Shown piece after piece: positions 8,705 through 17,591 of a stretch of 64,000 nucleotides of DNA. The DNA is from Clostridium paraputrificum (GTDB lineage Bacteria; Bacillota; Clostridia; Clostridiales; Clostridiaceae): NCBI RefSeq assembly GCF_900447045.1, contig NZ_UAWH01000014.1:804501-868500 (forward strand). Direction: 5' to 3'. Each line of letters starts with the position of its first letter. Within the stretch, counting starts at the first letter, position 1. The notes below the pieces were generated by a model. That model was not told the DNA's origin, did no database searches, and saw only the letters and a list, made by a program, of their open reading frames with translations. A program made the position numbers and the translations under genes.

Positions 8705-9342
8705 CAATAAGAAATTTTGGTGAAGATTCCTTTGAAGAAAAGAAATCAGAGTTTATTGGGTATGCAAAGAGAGTTGAGAATGAAGAGGATGCTAAAGCCT
8801 TTGTTGCTGAAATAAAGAATAAGCATAAGCAAGCTAGGCATAATTGTTGGGCATATGTAATAGGTCAAAATATGGGGATTCAAAGATATTCAGATGATGG
8901 TGAACCTCAAGGAACAGCAGGAATTCCTATTTTAGAGGTAATGAAAAAGAGCGGAATTACTGATTGTGCAGTAGTTGTAACTAGATATTTTGGAGGAATT
9001 CTTTTAGGAGCAGGAGGGTTAACTAGAGCTTATACTAAGGGGGCATCTATTGCTGTAAAAGCTGCAGGTGTTGTAGAAAAAGTAGAAGGCTTAAAGCTAT
9101 CTGCTAATATTGATTATGATCTTTTTGGTAAGATACAATATATATGTGGTCAAAATAATTGGCATATAGAAGACACAGAATATACAGATTCAGTTACTGT
9201 ACATATATTAACTGAAAAAAGTATTGTAGAGACTATAGAAAATGAATTTGTTAATTCTACAAATGGAAAAGTAGTAATTGACAAAAGTGAGGAAGGTATA
9301 TATTTTAAGGAAGGAAATAGGCTATACAAAGGAATAGAATAA
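8692..9342 (+). CDS. yigZ: YigZ/IMPACT family protein
   Basis: 216 residues, typical for YigZ. The N-terminal UPF0029 domain shows the family pattern KSEFIGYAKRVENEEDAKAF, then HKQARHNCWAYVIG and SDDGEPQGTAGIPIL, then VVVTRYFGGILLGAGGLTRAY. The C-terminal third is the DUF1949 domain. Eukaryotic IMPACT modulates GCN2 signalling; bacterial YigZ has no settled role, though an RNA or translation link is suspected. The start overlaps the preceding regulator by 13 nt, with AGAGGA about 10 nt upstream, indicating translational coupling. Confidence 0.92.
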   Translation: MAYITIRNFGEDSFEEKKSEFIGYAKRVENEEDAKAFVAEIKNKHKQARHNCWAYVIGQNMGIQRYSDDGEPQGTAGIPILEVMKKSGITDCAVVVTRYFGGILLGAGGLTRAYTKGASIAVKAAGVVEKVEGLKLSANIDYDLFGKIQYICGQNNWHIEDTEYTDSVTVHILTEKSIVETIENEFVNSTNGKVVIDKSEEGIYFKEGNRLYKGIE

Positions 9343-9418
9343 CCACTTCTTTTATTTCCTAAAAGTATATGATATAATTTTATAGGTTTTATAAAAAATA
9401 AAGATAGGAGGAATAAGC

Positions 9419-10156
9419 ATGTCAGGACACTCAAAATGGCATAACATTCAAAACAAAAAAGGTAAAGCAGACGCTAAAAGAGGAAAGATATTTACTAAAA
9501 TAGGTAAAGAATTAGCATTAGCTATAAAGAACGGTGGCGCTAACCCTGATACAAATGCAAAGCTAAGAGATGTTATTGCAAAGGCAAAGGCTGCTAATAT
9601 GCCTAATGACAATATAAACAGAGCTATTAAGAAGGCAGAAGGAGAACTTGATTCAGTAAACTACGAAAAAATTGTATATGAAGGTTATGGCCCTAGTGGA
9701 GTTGCTGTAATTGTTGAAACTCTTACTGATAATAAAAATAGATCAGCAGGTAATGTTAGAAGTGCATTCACTAAAGGTGGAGGAAATATGGGAACTACAG
9801 GTTGTGTAGGATTCATGTTCCAAGAAAAAGGTGAAATTGTAATAGAAAAAGAAGATAGAGATGAAGATGAAATGATGATGTTAGCTTTAGATGCTGGTGC
9901 AGAAGATTTTGCAGCAGAAGAGGAAGTTTTCGTTGTTACTACTACACCTGAAGATTTTGGTACAGTTAGAGAAGCATTAGAAGCTGAAGAAATTGAATTC
10001 TTAGAAGCTGCTGTAAAAATGGTTCCAGATACATATACAGCAATTAATGAAGATGATGCTAAGAAGTTCCAAAAGATGTTAGATCTATTAGATGATGATG
10101 ACGATGTAACTGATGTTTACCATAATGCAGAATTCCCAGAAGGTTGGGAGGAATAA
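9419..10156 (+). CDS. yebC: YebC/TACO1 family regulator
   Basis: 245 residues, full length. The opening [21 protein letters not shown] is diagnostic. It continues with the acidic second domain ([20 protein letters not shown]) and the conserved [21 protein letters not shown] end. YebC proteins have been described as transcription regulators (PmpR) and, more recently, as factors helping ribosomes pass difficult sequences such as proline runs. ATG follows AGGAGGAATAAGC. A TATAAT lies at 9373-9378, so it probably has its own promoter, and a strong terminator follows. Confidence 0.95.
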   Translation: MSGHSKWHNIQNKKGKADAKRGKIFTKIGKELALAIKNGGANPDTNAKLRDVIAKAKAANMPNDNINRAIKKAEGELDSVNYEKIVYEGYGPSGVAVIVETLTDNKNRSAGNVRSAFTKGGGNMGTTGCVGFMFQEKGEIVIEKEDRDEDEMMMLALDAGAEDFAAEEEVFVVTTTPEDFGTVREALEAEEIEFLEAAVKMVPDTYTAINEDDAKKFQKMLDLLDDDDDVTDVYHNAEFPEGWEE

Positions 10157-10157
10157 T

Positions 10158-10200
10158 AAAAAAAGATGTTGCAAATAAACTATTTTGCAACATCTTTTTT
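10158..10200 (+). terminator. Terminator of yebC
   Basis: AAAAAAGATGTTGCAAA...TTTTGCAACATCTTTTTT: a long perfect stem ending in six T, directly after the yebC stop. Confidence 0.92.
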
Positions 10201-10211
10201 GACGTCTAGGA

Positions 10212-10254
10212 AATTATAAAATTTTAATTAGCTATAAATAAAAGGTATTATTAT
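10212..10254 (+). repeat. 44-nt AT-rich intergenic repeat, copy 2
   Basis: Second copy of the sequence at 6229-6272, again directly behind a terminator. The shared first 20 nt are identical. Confidence 0.55.
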
Positions 10255-10293
10255 AAAATATAAAATCAACTAAAACAAATATCTATCCCACAC

Positions 10294-11016
10294 TTAATTA
10301 GTCGGATTCCAACCGTTGTAGTTTACGCTAAAATAATCACTGCTTCCTAAATCAAAATGTCCAGAAGAGTACCCTTTTCCATTTATAGTTATACGAACAT
10401 TAGATACACCTAAATTATAGCCTAAAGTATTAACCAATCCTTGAAGAAAGTATCCTTCTATTCCGCTACCAAAAGTTTTTGTCAGAATTGAATTATTAAA
10501 ATCTACAGTTAGAAGATTAGACTCCTTATTTACCTTTGCACTAGAAACTCCTGCACTAGGGTTTATGGATACATAAGAAGAATTAGGAGGATTTTTAAAT
10601 TCATTTATTATAGCTGTTACTATAGCATTGTCAGTTATATTAACATTTTTACTTAAATATATTTTTTTATCAGACATTGGGTCGTGAAAGTATAATCTTA
10701 AAGTTTTAGAAACAGTTTTAGGTTTTGTAGGTGTTTCTTCTTTCTCTACCTTAGTAGTTGTTTGTGGCTTTTCTACCTTATTGCCAGTGTTTTCTGGTGG
10801 AGGTGTTGAAACATTAGAATTTTGTTTTTCCTCAGTTTTACCTGTATCTGAATCTGATAAATCTTCTTTTTTATCTTCATTTTTTATATCTGTTTCTGGT
10901 GAAGAGGCCTCAACATGATTCTGTTCGTTATTTTTATCAACATTATTTTCAGAACAGCCCATAAATAAAAGCATAGAAAAAGATATAAGTATAATGGATA
11001 ATATTCTTTTTTTCAA
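10294..11016 (-). CDS. GerMN-domain lipoprotein
   Basis: 240 residues. A lipoprotein signal ends in LLFMGC (Cys about residue 20), then a low-complexity E/K/T/P-rich linker (about 25-110), then a GerMN domain (about 115-240, with RLYFHDPMSDKKIYL and LVNTLGYNLGVSNVRITINGK). GerMN domains occur in GerM, needed for spore development and germination, and in other envelope lipoproteins. A GTG at 11025 opens the same frame, but its G belongs to the AAGGAG site, so I place the start at TTG 11016, 8 nt downstream of that site. A TATAAT-like -10 lies just upstream on the minus strand. Confidence 0.85.
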   Translation of the reverse strand: MKKRILSIILISFSMLLFMGCSENNVDKNNEQNHVEASSPETDIKNEDKKEDLSDSDTGKTEEKQNSNVSTPPPENTGNKVEKPQTTTKVEKEETPTKPKTVSKTLRLYFHDPMSDKKIYLSKNVNITDNAIVTAIINEFKNPPNSSYVSINPSAGVSSAKVNKESNLLTVDFNNSILTKTFGSGIEGYFLQGLVNTLGYNLGVSNVRITINGKGYSSGHFDLGSSDYFSVNYNGWNPTN

Positions 11017-11157
11017 TGAAACCACTCCTTTCTTTAGTATATATTATACCGTTTATTACCTCTTGTATATATATTTACTTAAATAATATAGTGTTAGTTA
11101 ACTAATATTCTAAATATACATAATTAGGAATAGATTTAAAGTGGGAGGTGTTAAAGA

Positions 11158-11298
11158 ATGTCAAGATCTAAGGTTATAAAAAGGTGTAAGATGTGTCATA
11201 AGATGAAGAGCTTATCGGATTATTATGTTGATAAAAACCAAGGAGACAAGCATAATGCAATTTGTAAACGATGTATAGATGAAATGAAAGGTAATTAA
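11158..11298 (+). CDS. 46-residue zinc-ribbon protein
   Basis: Short frame with an excellent ribosome site (GGGAGGTG, 7 nt before ATG 11158) and its own terminator. It has two Cys-x2-Cys knuckles, C10-KM-C13 and C36-KR-C39, separated by a basic/aromatic stretch (SDYYVDKNQGDKHNA). The pattern resembles small treble-clef or zinc-ribbon proteins common in phages and Firmicutes, where the second knuckle ends CKxC. It is highly basic, so nucleic-acid binding is plausible. No function can be assigned. It lies between the divergent GerMN gene and the convergent DUF1622 gene. Confidence 0.75.
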   Translation: MSRSKVIKRCKMCHKMKSLSDYYVDKNQGDKHNAICKRCIDEMKGN

Positions 11299-11309
11299 AG
11301 AAATATAAA

Positions 11310-11338
11310 AAGGCTGTACTATTGTTACAGCCCTTTTA
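11310..11338. terminator. Bidirectional terminator between zinc-ribbon and DUF1622 genes
   Basis: AAGGCTGTA...TACAGCCCTT stem with T run on the plus side and an A-rich flank giving T on the minus side; it abuts the DUF1622 stop. Confidence 0.8.
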
Positions 11339-11668
11339 TTAGGTGGTTTCGTTTTTTTCATTCTTCATTTCCCAATAGATAAGTAGGGCAAGAAATCCTC
11401 TAAGTAAACTTACAGCAGCAATTATCCATAACTCATCTATATTTTTAATTAATACAGTCTTTAATATTTCTCCAGCTAGCTTAAATTCAAGCCCCATAGC
11501 TAGGTTATTAGCAAAGGTATACTTAATTGGATACTTCTTTTTACAAAATATACTCATTATATATTTATAAAAGGCAGAAACAGCACCTATAACAACTACT
11601 ATTACTCCCATTAATTCTAAAAGATGTATCAAAACTGGTAAATAATTACTAAGTAATTCCTCTAACAA
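11339..11668 (-). CDS. DUF1622 family membrane protein
   Basis: 109 residues with three predicted membrane segments: LIHLLELMGVIVVVIGAVSAF near the start, a middle segment around the conserved NNLAMGLEFKLAGEILKT, and LWIIAAVSLLRGFLALLIYW near the end. This is the DUF1622 pattern; the function is unknown. A GTG at 11695 opens the frame, but the GGAGGG site lies inside it (11680-11675), so translation most likely starts at TTG 11668, 6 nt after that site. Its leader carries a strong terminator hairpin (11739-11776), suggesting attenuation. Confidence 0.82.
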   Translation of the reverse strand: MLEELLSNYLPVLIHLLELMGVIVVVIGAVSAFYKYIMSIFCKKKYPIKYTFANNLAMGLEFKLAGEILKTVLIKNIDELWIIAAVSLLRGFLALLIYWEMKNEKNETT

Positions 11669-11719
11669 AAAAATCCCTCCTAAAATAACTATCACTGTAG
11701 TTTTTCACAAGAGAGAATA

Positions 11720-11836
11720 AAAAATTCATAAAATAAAAGGGAGCTTAGCATCCGGCGAAAGACAAACTAAGCTCCCAAGTAATTAGCACTATTGTACCAA
11801 CTGCTCAATTAGAATAACACAGAATTTTAAATTATA
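11720..11836 (-). ncRNA. Candidate leader RNA or small RNA ending in a terminator, upstream of DUF1622
   Basis: Reading the minus strand, TATAAT (11836-11831) would start transcription near 11825. About 85 nt later comes a perfect 10-bp stem GGGAGCTTAG/CTAAGCTCCC (11776-11739) with an 18-nt loop, then TTTTATTTT. No minus-strand gene lies upstream, so this terminator must end either a short RNA or an attenuated DUF1622 transcript. No -35 is obvious. I could not match it to a known riboswitch class. Confidence 0.5.
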
Positions 11837-11853
11837 CAAGTGAAATTTTGTGT

Positions 11854-11882
11854 TTGTATTTCTTATATCTTAGTGTTATAAA
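11854..11882 (+). promoter_or_regulatory. Probable promoter of the radical SAM gene
   Basis: TTGTAT (11854-11859), 17-nt spacer, TATAAA (11877-11882), placing the start point about 35 nt before ATG 11924. Confidence 0.5.
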
Positions 11883-11923
11883 ATAATGTATAATTAAGAA
11901 TTTTGAAAAGTAGGTACAGAATA

Positions 11924-12799
11924 ATGAAAAAGTATAAAAGAGTTTATATTGAAATAACGAATGTATGCAATTTAAGTTGTAGTTTCTGCCCCTTAACAAA
12001 AAGGGCAAAAAGCTTTTTAGATGAGGAAAAGTTTGTACATATACTTAATGAGGTAAGTCCATACACTGATTATATATATCTTCATCTTATGGGTGAGCCT
12101 TTATTAAATCCTGGTTTAGAAGTGTTTTTAGATGAGGCATATAAGAGGGGTATAAAGGTTAACATAACAACAAATGGAACCCTTTTAAAGAAGAATAAAG
12201 AAATACTTCTCAATGCAAAGTCTCTAAGACAAGTTAATATTTCACTTCATAGTTTTGAAGCTAATGATAGTAAAATAACTTTTGAAGAATATTTTAATGA
12301 TGTTTTAAGCTTTATAGATGAAGTAAATAGAACTACAGACATAATATGTTCAATGAGATTATGGAATTTTGATGGTGAGAAGACCAAGGGTGAAAATGAG
12401 TTGAATGAGAAAATAACCAAGCTTATCAATATGAAGTTTGGATATGAAGATGATGTAATGAAGGTTTTAGAGGAAAAGAGAAGGGTAAAGATAAAAGATA
12501 GAATATATTTAAATGGAGCAGAAAAATTTCAATGGCCAACTATGGAGATTGAACCATTAGGGGATAGTGGCTTCTGTCACGGATTAAGAGATCATTTTGG
12601 AATTTTGGTAGATGGAACTGTGGTTCCATGTTGCTTAGATGGGGAAGGGAATATACCTTTAGGTAATATTTATAATGAAAGTTTAAAATCTATTCTTGAG
12701 GGAGAGAGAGCTAGAAAGATATTTGATGGTTTCTCTTGTAGAAAGAGGGTAGAAGAGTTATGTAAAAGATGTGGTTATAGTGAGGTGTTTTCTAAATAG
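11924..12799 (+). CDS. Radical SAM/SPASM-domain protein
   Basis: 291 residues. The radical SAM cluster motif is C-NLS-C-SF-C near residues 14-21, followed by MGEPLLNP and ITTNGTLL as in SPASM maturases. The C-terminus has a Cys set (CHG...VVPCCLDGEGNIPLGNI...CRKRVEELCKRCGY) able to hold an auxiliary Fe-S cluster. Such enzymes often modify peptides or install cofactors, but no precursor peptide or partner is visible nearby, so the substrate is unknown. A TTG at 11903 would add seven residues but has no ribosome site; ATG 11924 follows a weak AGTAGG. Terminator at 12811. Confidence 0.85.
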   Translation: MKKYKRVYIEITNVCNLSCSFCPLTKRAKSFLDEEKFVHILNEVSPYTDYIYLHLMGEPLLNPGLEVFLDEAYKRGIKVNITTNGTLLKKNKEILLNAKSLRQVNISLHSFEANDSKITFEEYFNDVLSFIDEVNRTTDIICSMRLWNFDGEKTKGENELNEKITKLINMKFGYEDDVMKVLEEKRRVKIKDRIYLNGAEKFQWPTMEIEPLGDSGFCHGLRDHFGILVDGTVVPCCLDGEGNIPLGNIYNESLKSILEGERARKIFDGFSCRKRVEELCKRCGYSEVFSK

Positions 12800-12810
12800 A
12801 TATATATATA

Positions 12811-12845
12811 AACTAGGGTTAGCTTTAAAGCAATCCTAGTTTTTT
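12811..12845 (+). terminator. Terminator of the radical SAM gene
   Basis: AACTAGGGTT...AATCCTAGTT stem followed by TTTTT. Confidence 0.85.
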
Positions 12846-12912
12846 ATATATGTTAAGTAATATTTTATATGTATTTTTAAATTATGAGATGATACTATAA
12901 AATTGTAAAAAT

Positions 12913-12926
12913 AGAAAACGTTTTCT
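12913..12926. promoter_or_regulatory. cre-like operator upstream of the GH110 gene
   Basis: Perfect palindrome AGAAAACGTTTTCT, matching the centre-CG form of CcpA (cre) and LacI-family operators. It lies about 63 nt before the start codon and just downstream of a TATAAA (12894-12899), a good place for catabolite repression or a dedicated LacI-type repressor. No such regulator gene is in the window. Confidence 0.55.
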
Positions 12927-12988
12927 TTAAAAGGATGATAGTTTTAAATTTTACTGTAAAAATAATATCAACTCATAAGGAGGAAAAA

Positions 12989-15900
12989 ATGAAACGTATA
13001 TTTCGAAAAGCAATAGTTTATTTTACTGTACTAGCAGTACTTATTTCAAATGTAAGTATTTCATCAGTAAAAGCTATGGAAAAAAGTGATGAAGGAATCA
13101 TAGTTTATGCAAGTGATTATGGACTTGATTCAACAGGTGAAAAAGATAATGCTAAAGCTTTAGTTAATATGTTTGAAGCTATTAGGGAAATAGGTGAGAA
13201 TGGGGATAAGGTTACTTTAAAGTTTGATAAAGGTATTTATCAAATTCATAAAGAGAATGCTCCAGTAAGAGAGGTACATACATCAAATACAGATAGTGTA
13301 CGTTTTCCTAACAAATCAATTGGTATTTTAATTGAGAACCAAAATAATTTAACTATAGATGGAAATGGATCACAGTTTATTATTAATGGTGATATGATGG
13401 CCTTAGCTATTATGCACTCAGAGAATATAACAGTAAAAAATGTAAATATAGATTATCAAATTCCTACAACTTCTGAGATGACTGTGCTTGATTATGATAA
13501 TGAAAATAAGACTATAGATTATTTTATTCCTGAATATCTTAATTATGAAATTCAAGGAGCGAATATTATATGGAAGTCAGAACAAAAATCTGATGGAGGG
13601 TACTATTGGACAGAAAAAAATGATCATCGTAATTATGGTATATCAGTAAAGTATCCAACAGAGTTAATGGGAAGATCATATTATTCAAATAGTAATCCAT
13701 TTACAAATGCACAATCAATAGAGCAGCTAGATGATTCAAGAGTTAGAATTAAATACTCTTCAAACCCAGCATTTGAAGTTGTAAAGGGAATGAATTTTCA
13801 ATTAGTATCAAACGCTGAGCGTCCAACAGCTGGTGCTTTTGTATGGGAAAGCAAAGATATTAATGTAATTAATACAAAGATATCATACATGCATGGATTT
13901 GGATTCTTAGTTCAAATGGCAGAAAACGTTTCTTTTGATGGTATACGTATGGAAACAGATATTGAAACAGGACGTAATACTTCAAGCTTTGCTGATGGAA
14001 TTCATATTTCAGGTGCAAAGGGAAAGATAGAAATAAAAAATTCCTTCTTCAATAATACTCATGATGATCCTATCAATATTCATGGGACATTTACTCGTGT
14101 TGAAGAAAAGTTAGATAGCAATACATTGAGATTAAAATATATTCATAATCAACAAGGAGGATTTCCACAATATCATCCAGGAGATAAGGTGGTATTTTAT
14201 AGTCGTGATACACTAGAATCAAGAGATGAAGAAAAGGAATATACAGTAAAAAGTGTAGAAGGACCATCAAAAGATAATCTTAAAGAGATGATTGTTGAAT
14301 TTGAAGAAGAAGTACCAGATTATTTAACAGAGAAAGTTGGAAATGAACCAAAGTTTGTAGCTGAAAATGCAACATATACTCCAGAGATTTATATTAAAAA
14401 CAACGAGTTTAAAAATGTATTTACTCGTATGATCTTAGCAACATCACGTAAGAAGATAGTTATTGAAGACAATTATTTTGAAGCTCCTTCAATGGCAACA
14501 TTATTTTTCTCAAATGACTCTGATGAATGGTATGAATCAGGTCCAATTCGTGATCTAGAAATAAGAAATAATACATTTAAAATACGTAGCTTAGGTCGTA
14601 CTTGGTGGAAGTATGCTCCAGCAATATATTTTCATCCAGTAACTAAAGGTGGAGGATTACCAGATGAATCCAACCCTATTCATAAGAATATTTTGATTGA
14701 AGAAAATAAGTTTTATTTAGAAAGTGATGGGGCTTTACGTGCTGAAAGTGTTGAGAATCTAACATTTAGAAATAATGAAATATATAGATTAGATCCAAGT
14801 GTTGATTTAAGTATAGAAGGTTCTAACAAATTATATGTAGGTAACAATAGCAATTTAGAACTAACTTATGATGGAAATGTTGTAACTGGTCCAACATCAT
14901 TACCAGGAGGTCCAGAATCTAATTCAGGAACTGTAGCTAATGTATTAGAATTTAAAAATAGTAAAAATGTTGTTGTAGAAAACAATTATTATGATGATGG
15001 ATTAAGAAAGAATGTATTAATTGAGGGGATGGATAGCAAAAATTTAAAGCTTAAAGATGATTTAAATGTACTAAATAATAGAGAAAAAACTGAACCTTCA
15101 GATGTTGTTAGTAATATACAATATGCATCAACTAATCATGAAGTGGTAAGTATTGATAGTAATGGGAAGATGACTGCAAACAAAGAAGGTACAGCAGAGG
15201 TATTTGCATATTATGTTTGGAATGGTACCATTATTGAGTCTAATAAGAAGGAAATAACAGTTTTAAGCTCTGAAAATACTTTCGAGAATGAATTGGAATT
15301 TAAATCAGAGGTAATTACTATTGATGGAGACGATGGTACAAGCTTTGAGTTTAAAGAAGATATTAATCCAAGTGAAGTAGAATATACAATTCATGATTCT
15401 CAAATTGTAAAATTAGAAGGAAACACCTTTTATGGTTTAAAAACAGGTTTAGCAAGAATTACAGTAAGATATAAGGGAAGTGAAAAAATAGTCTTTGCTA
15501 TAGTAAATGGTAAAGATGATCAAAAGGTTTTAAACTCTTTAATAAATATTGAAGATAAAGATAGTAATTCAACTGCTTCAGATGATAGCATTACAATAAC
15601 TCGTAAAGCAGGTAATGATTTGTGGGGAAGTGATAATACATTAAATAATTTAGTTACTATTGATTTGGAAAATGTTGATACTAATAATTTTACAGGGTTA
15701 GTAACAATTGATGGATTACCAGGACGTATGGCAAATAACTGGGACTCAGCATATTTCTTAATTATGAAAAAGAATGCAAATGGAACTGTTGATCGTAATA
15801 ACTATTTATCTGTAGGTAAACGTGCTCATGCTGATGGATTTGGAACTGTTCATGAAGTTAATGCTATAGGAAGTGAGCATGCAACAGGGGATGTTAGTGA

Positions 15901-17569
15901 AAATGAAATTAAAAAAGCAACTTTTGCAATAGAAAAGCAAGGCAAAACAGTTAATTTATATTCTATAGTTGATGGCAAGAGGAATAAGGTACAAAGCGTT
16001 GATATATCAAGCTTTGGAGATGATCTTAAGCTTGCAGTTGCATGTTGGGGAGCTGGACAAACTAATAAAAATGTTACAGTTACAGATATTAAATTAGGAG
16101 AAGGAAATATTGATGAAGTTTTACTGAAGGATTCATTACCAATTATGACTAATGATGATTCTAAGTTTGTAATTTCTAATTTAAGTCATTCATCTGATAG
16201 TAATGATAATATTAATATTAGCTTTGATTCAACTCATAAAGGTAATAATATGTTAATAGTTAGTGAGCCTGGTAATAACACATATGTTGTAAGTGGAAAT
16301 AGCTTTAAAGCTACAGAAAATGGAGAGTATAAGGTGTTTGCGGTATCGCAACTATCTAGTGGTAAATATTCAAATGTAATTAGTAAAACATTTAATTATA
16401 AGCCACAATCTCAAAAAGGCTTTTATCTAAATGGTATAAAAATAGTTGATGGAGATACCATTACTATACCAGAGGAGTTAACAAAGTTATATTTAATAAA
16501 CTATGATAATAATACTAAGTCAGTAATAGATGTTACAGGTAAGGATACAGTTAGTGGCGATTTTGGAACTATTAAATTAGAGAAAATAAAAAGTAACAAA
16601 GCAGGAATTGAGTCAATTAATGCTGTTGGATATGGTGAAATTAATATATCAAGCAAAAATTCCTTTATTAATACTAATAAAAAAGATAATTCTATAACAT
16701 TTAATGTTAAATTATCAGAAGGTACAGACAAGCTTTTAGCAAAGAATTATGACCATGGAATAAATTATGAAGTGGTTCAGAATGGAAATAATGCAAAGGT
16801 TACTGTTCCTGTTTATAATGGAGTAGTTAGTATTGATTTTGAAGCTGTTGCTAAGGATAGAGTAACTAAAGATGTTCATAGTGTTCATGTTATGCGTTAT
16901 GCGGACATTTTAGAAGGATTTAATAAAATTGATGTTAATGGAAGTACTCTAGATATTTCAGAAGAGAAAGTTGATTTAGGTAACAAGACTAATAAAATTT
17001 CAGTTAAGGCAGATGCTAATGATGTAAATGCAGAAATAACAGTTATGAAGCGTAATAACAATGGACTTAATGAAATATCACAAGGTGTAGATACAGTAGT
17101 TGAAAATGGAGATGAGATCATTGTAAGAATAATCCATGAAAATAAACGTATGATGGAGTTTAAGACTCTTACAGTAGAAAATTCAAAGGAGCCTGAATTA
17201 GATATCAAGTCATTATTAGATTTAATAAAAGAAGCAGAAGATATTGACTTATCCAATAAAACAGAAGAAAGTAAGGTCAAATTCCTAGAAGTATTAGATG
17301 AAGTAAAAGCAGAAGTTAATGAAGGAATTACTTCTAGTGATGAATTGGAAGAATTAATAGATAAGCTTCAGAAGGCGATTAATGGTCTTGAAGATAAAGA
17401 AGAAACTCCAAATGGTGGGAGTAATGATGAAATTGAAGATGATAAAACAGAGTCATCAAATCCACCTAAAACAGGAGATGAAAGTTTGGGACTATTAGTA
17501 CTTGCTCTAGTTGTATTAAGTGGAGTAACCATTATATTAATGAGCAGAGAAAAGTCTAGTAGTAAATAG
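12989..17569 (+). CDS. Cell-wall-anchored GH110-type alpha-galactosidase
   Basis: 1,526 residues. A signal peptide (about 1-30, ending SVKAM) is followed by a right-handed beta-helix GH110 region (about 35-650). DGIHISG holds D336 and HDDPINIHGT holds D359/D360; this 23/24-residue spacing agrees with the catalytic Asp set I recall for GH110. Then come BIG2-like Ig domains (about 690-840), a ~190-residue lectin-like module (849-1040), further beta modules, a FIVAR helical domain (1405-1466) and a sorting signal PPKTG (1492-1496), hydrophobic segment and basic tail. GH110 enzymes remove terminal alpha-1,3-galactose, as in blood-group B glycans. ATG 12989 follows AAGGAGG; an upstream in-frame ATG lacks a site. 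Arg is often CGT, unlike neighbours. Confidence 0.85.
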   Translation: MKRIFRKAIVYFTVLAVLISNVSISSVKAMEKSDEGIIVYASDYGLDSTGEKDNAKALVNMFEAIREIGENGDKVTLKFDKGIYQIHKENAPVREVHTSNTDSVRFPNKSIGILIENQNNLTIDGNGSQFIINGDMMALAIMHSENITVKNVNIDYQIPTTSEMTVLDYDNENKTIDYFIPEYLNYEIQGANIIWKSEQKSDGGYYWTEKNDHRNYGISVKYPTELMGRSYYSNSNPFTNAQSIEQLDDSRVRIKYSSNPAFEVVKGMNFQLVSNAERPTAGAFVWESKDINVINTKISYMHGFGFLVQMAENVSFDGIRMETDIETGRNTSSFADGIHISGAKGKIEIKNSFFNNTHDDPINIHGTFTRVEEKLDSNTLRLKYIHNQQGGFPQYHPGDKVVFYSRDTLESRDEEKEYTVKSVEGPSKDNLKEMIVEFEEEVPDYLTEKVGNEPKFVAENATYTPEIYIKNNEFKNVFTRMILATSRKKIVIEDNYFEAPSMATLFFSNDSDEWYESGPIRDLEIRNNTFKIRSLGRTWWKYAPAIYFHPVTKGGGLPDESNPIHKNILIEENKFYLESDGALRAESVENLTFRNNEIYRLDPSVDLSIEGSNKLYVGNNSNLELTYDGNVVTGPTSLPGGPESNSGTVANVLEFKNSKNVVVENNYYDDGLRKNVLIEGMDSKNLKLKDDLNVLNNREKTEPSDVVSNIQYASTNHEVVSIDSNGKMTANKEGTAEVFAYYVWNGTIIESNKKEITVLSSENTFENELEFKSEVITIDGDDGTSFEFKEDINPSEVEYTIHDSQIVKLEGNTFYGLKTGLARITVRYKGSEKIVFAIVNGKDDQKVLNSLINIEDKDSNSTASDDSITITRKAGNDLWGSDNTLNNLVTIDLENVDTNNFTGLVTIDGLPGRMANNWDSAYFLIMKKNANGTVDRNNYLSVGKRAHADGFGTVHEVNAIGSEHATGDVSENEIKKATFAIEKQGKTVNLYSIVDGKRNKVQSVDISSFGDDLKLAVACWGAGQTNKNVTVTDIKLGEGNIDEVLLKDSLPIMTNDDSKFVISNLSHSSDSNDNINISFDSTHKGNNMLIVSEPGNNTYVVSGNSFKATENGEYKVFAVSQLSSGKYSNVISKTFNYKPQSQKGFYLNGIKIVDGDTITIPEELTKLYLINYDNNTKSVIDVTGKDTVSGDFGTIKLEKIKSNKAGIESINAVGYGEINISSKNSFINTNKKDNSITFNVKLSEGTDKLLAKNYDHGINYEVVQNGNNAKVTVPVYNGVVSIDFEAVAKDRVTKDVHSVHVMRYADILEGFNKIDVNGSTLDISEEKVDLGNKTNKISVKADANDVNAEITVMKRNNNGLNEISQGVDTVVENGDEIIVRIIHENKRMMEFKTLTVENSKEPELDIKSLLDLIKEAEDIDLSNKTEESKVKFLEVLDEVKAEVNEGITSSDELEELIDKLQKAINGLEDKEETPNGGSNDEIEDDKTESSNPPKTGDESLGLLVLALVVLSGVTIILMSREKSSSK

Positions 17570-17591
17570 AATATGATAAAGTTTTTTAAGT

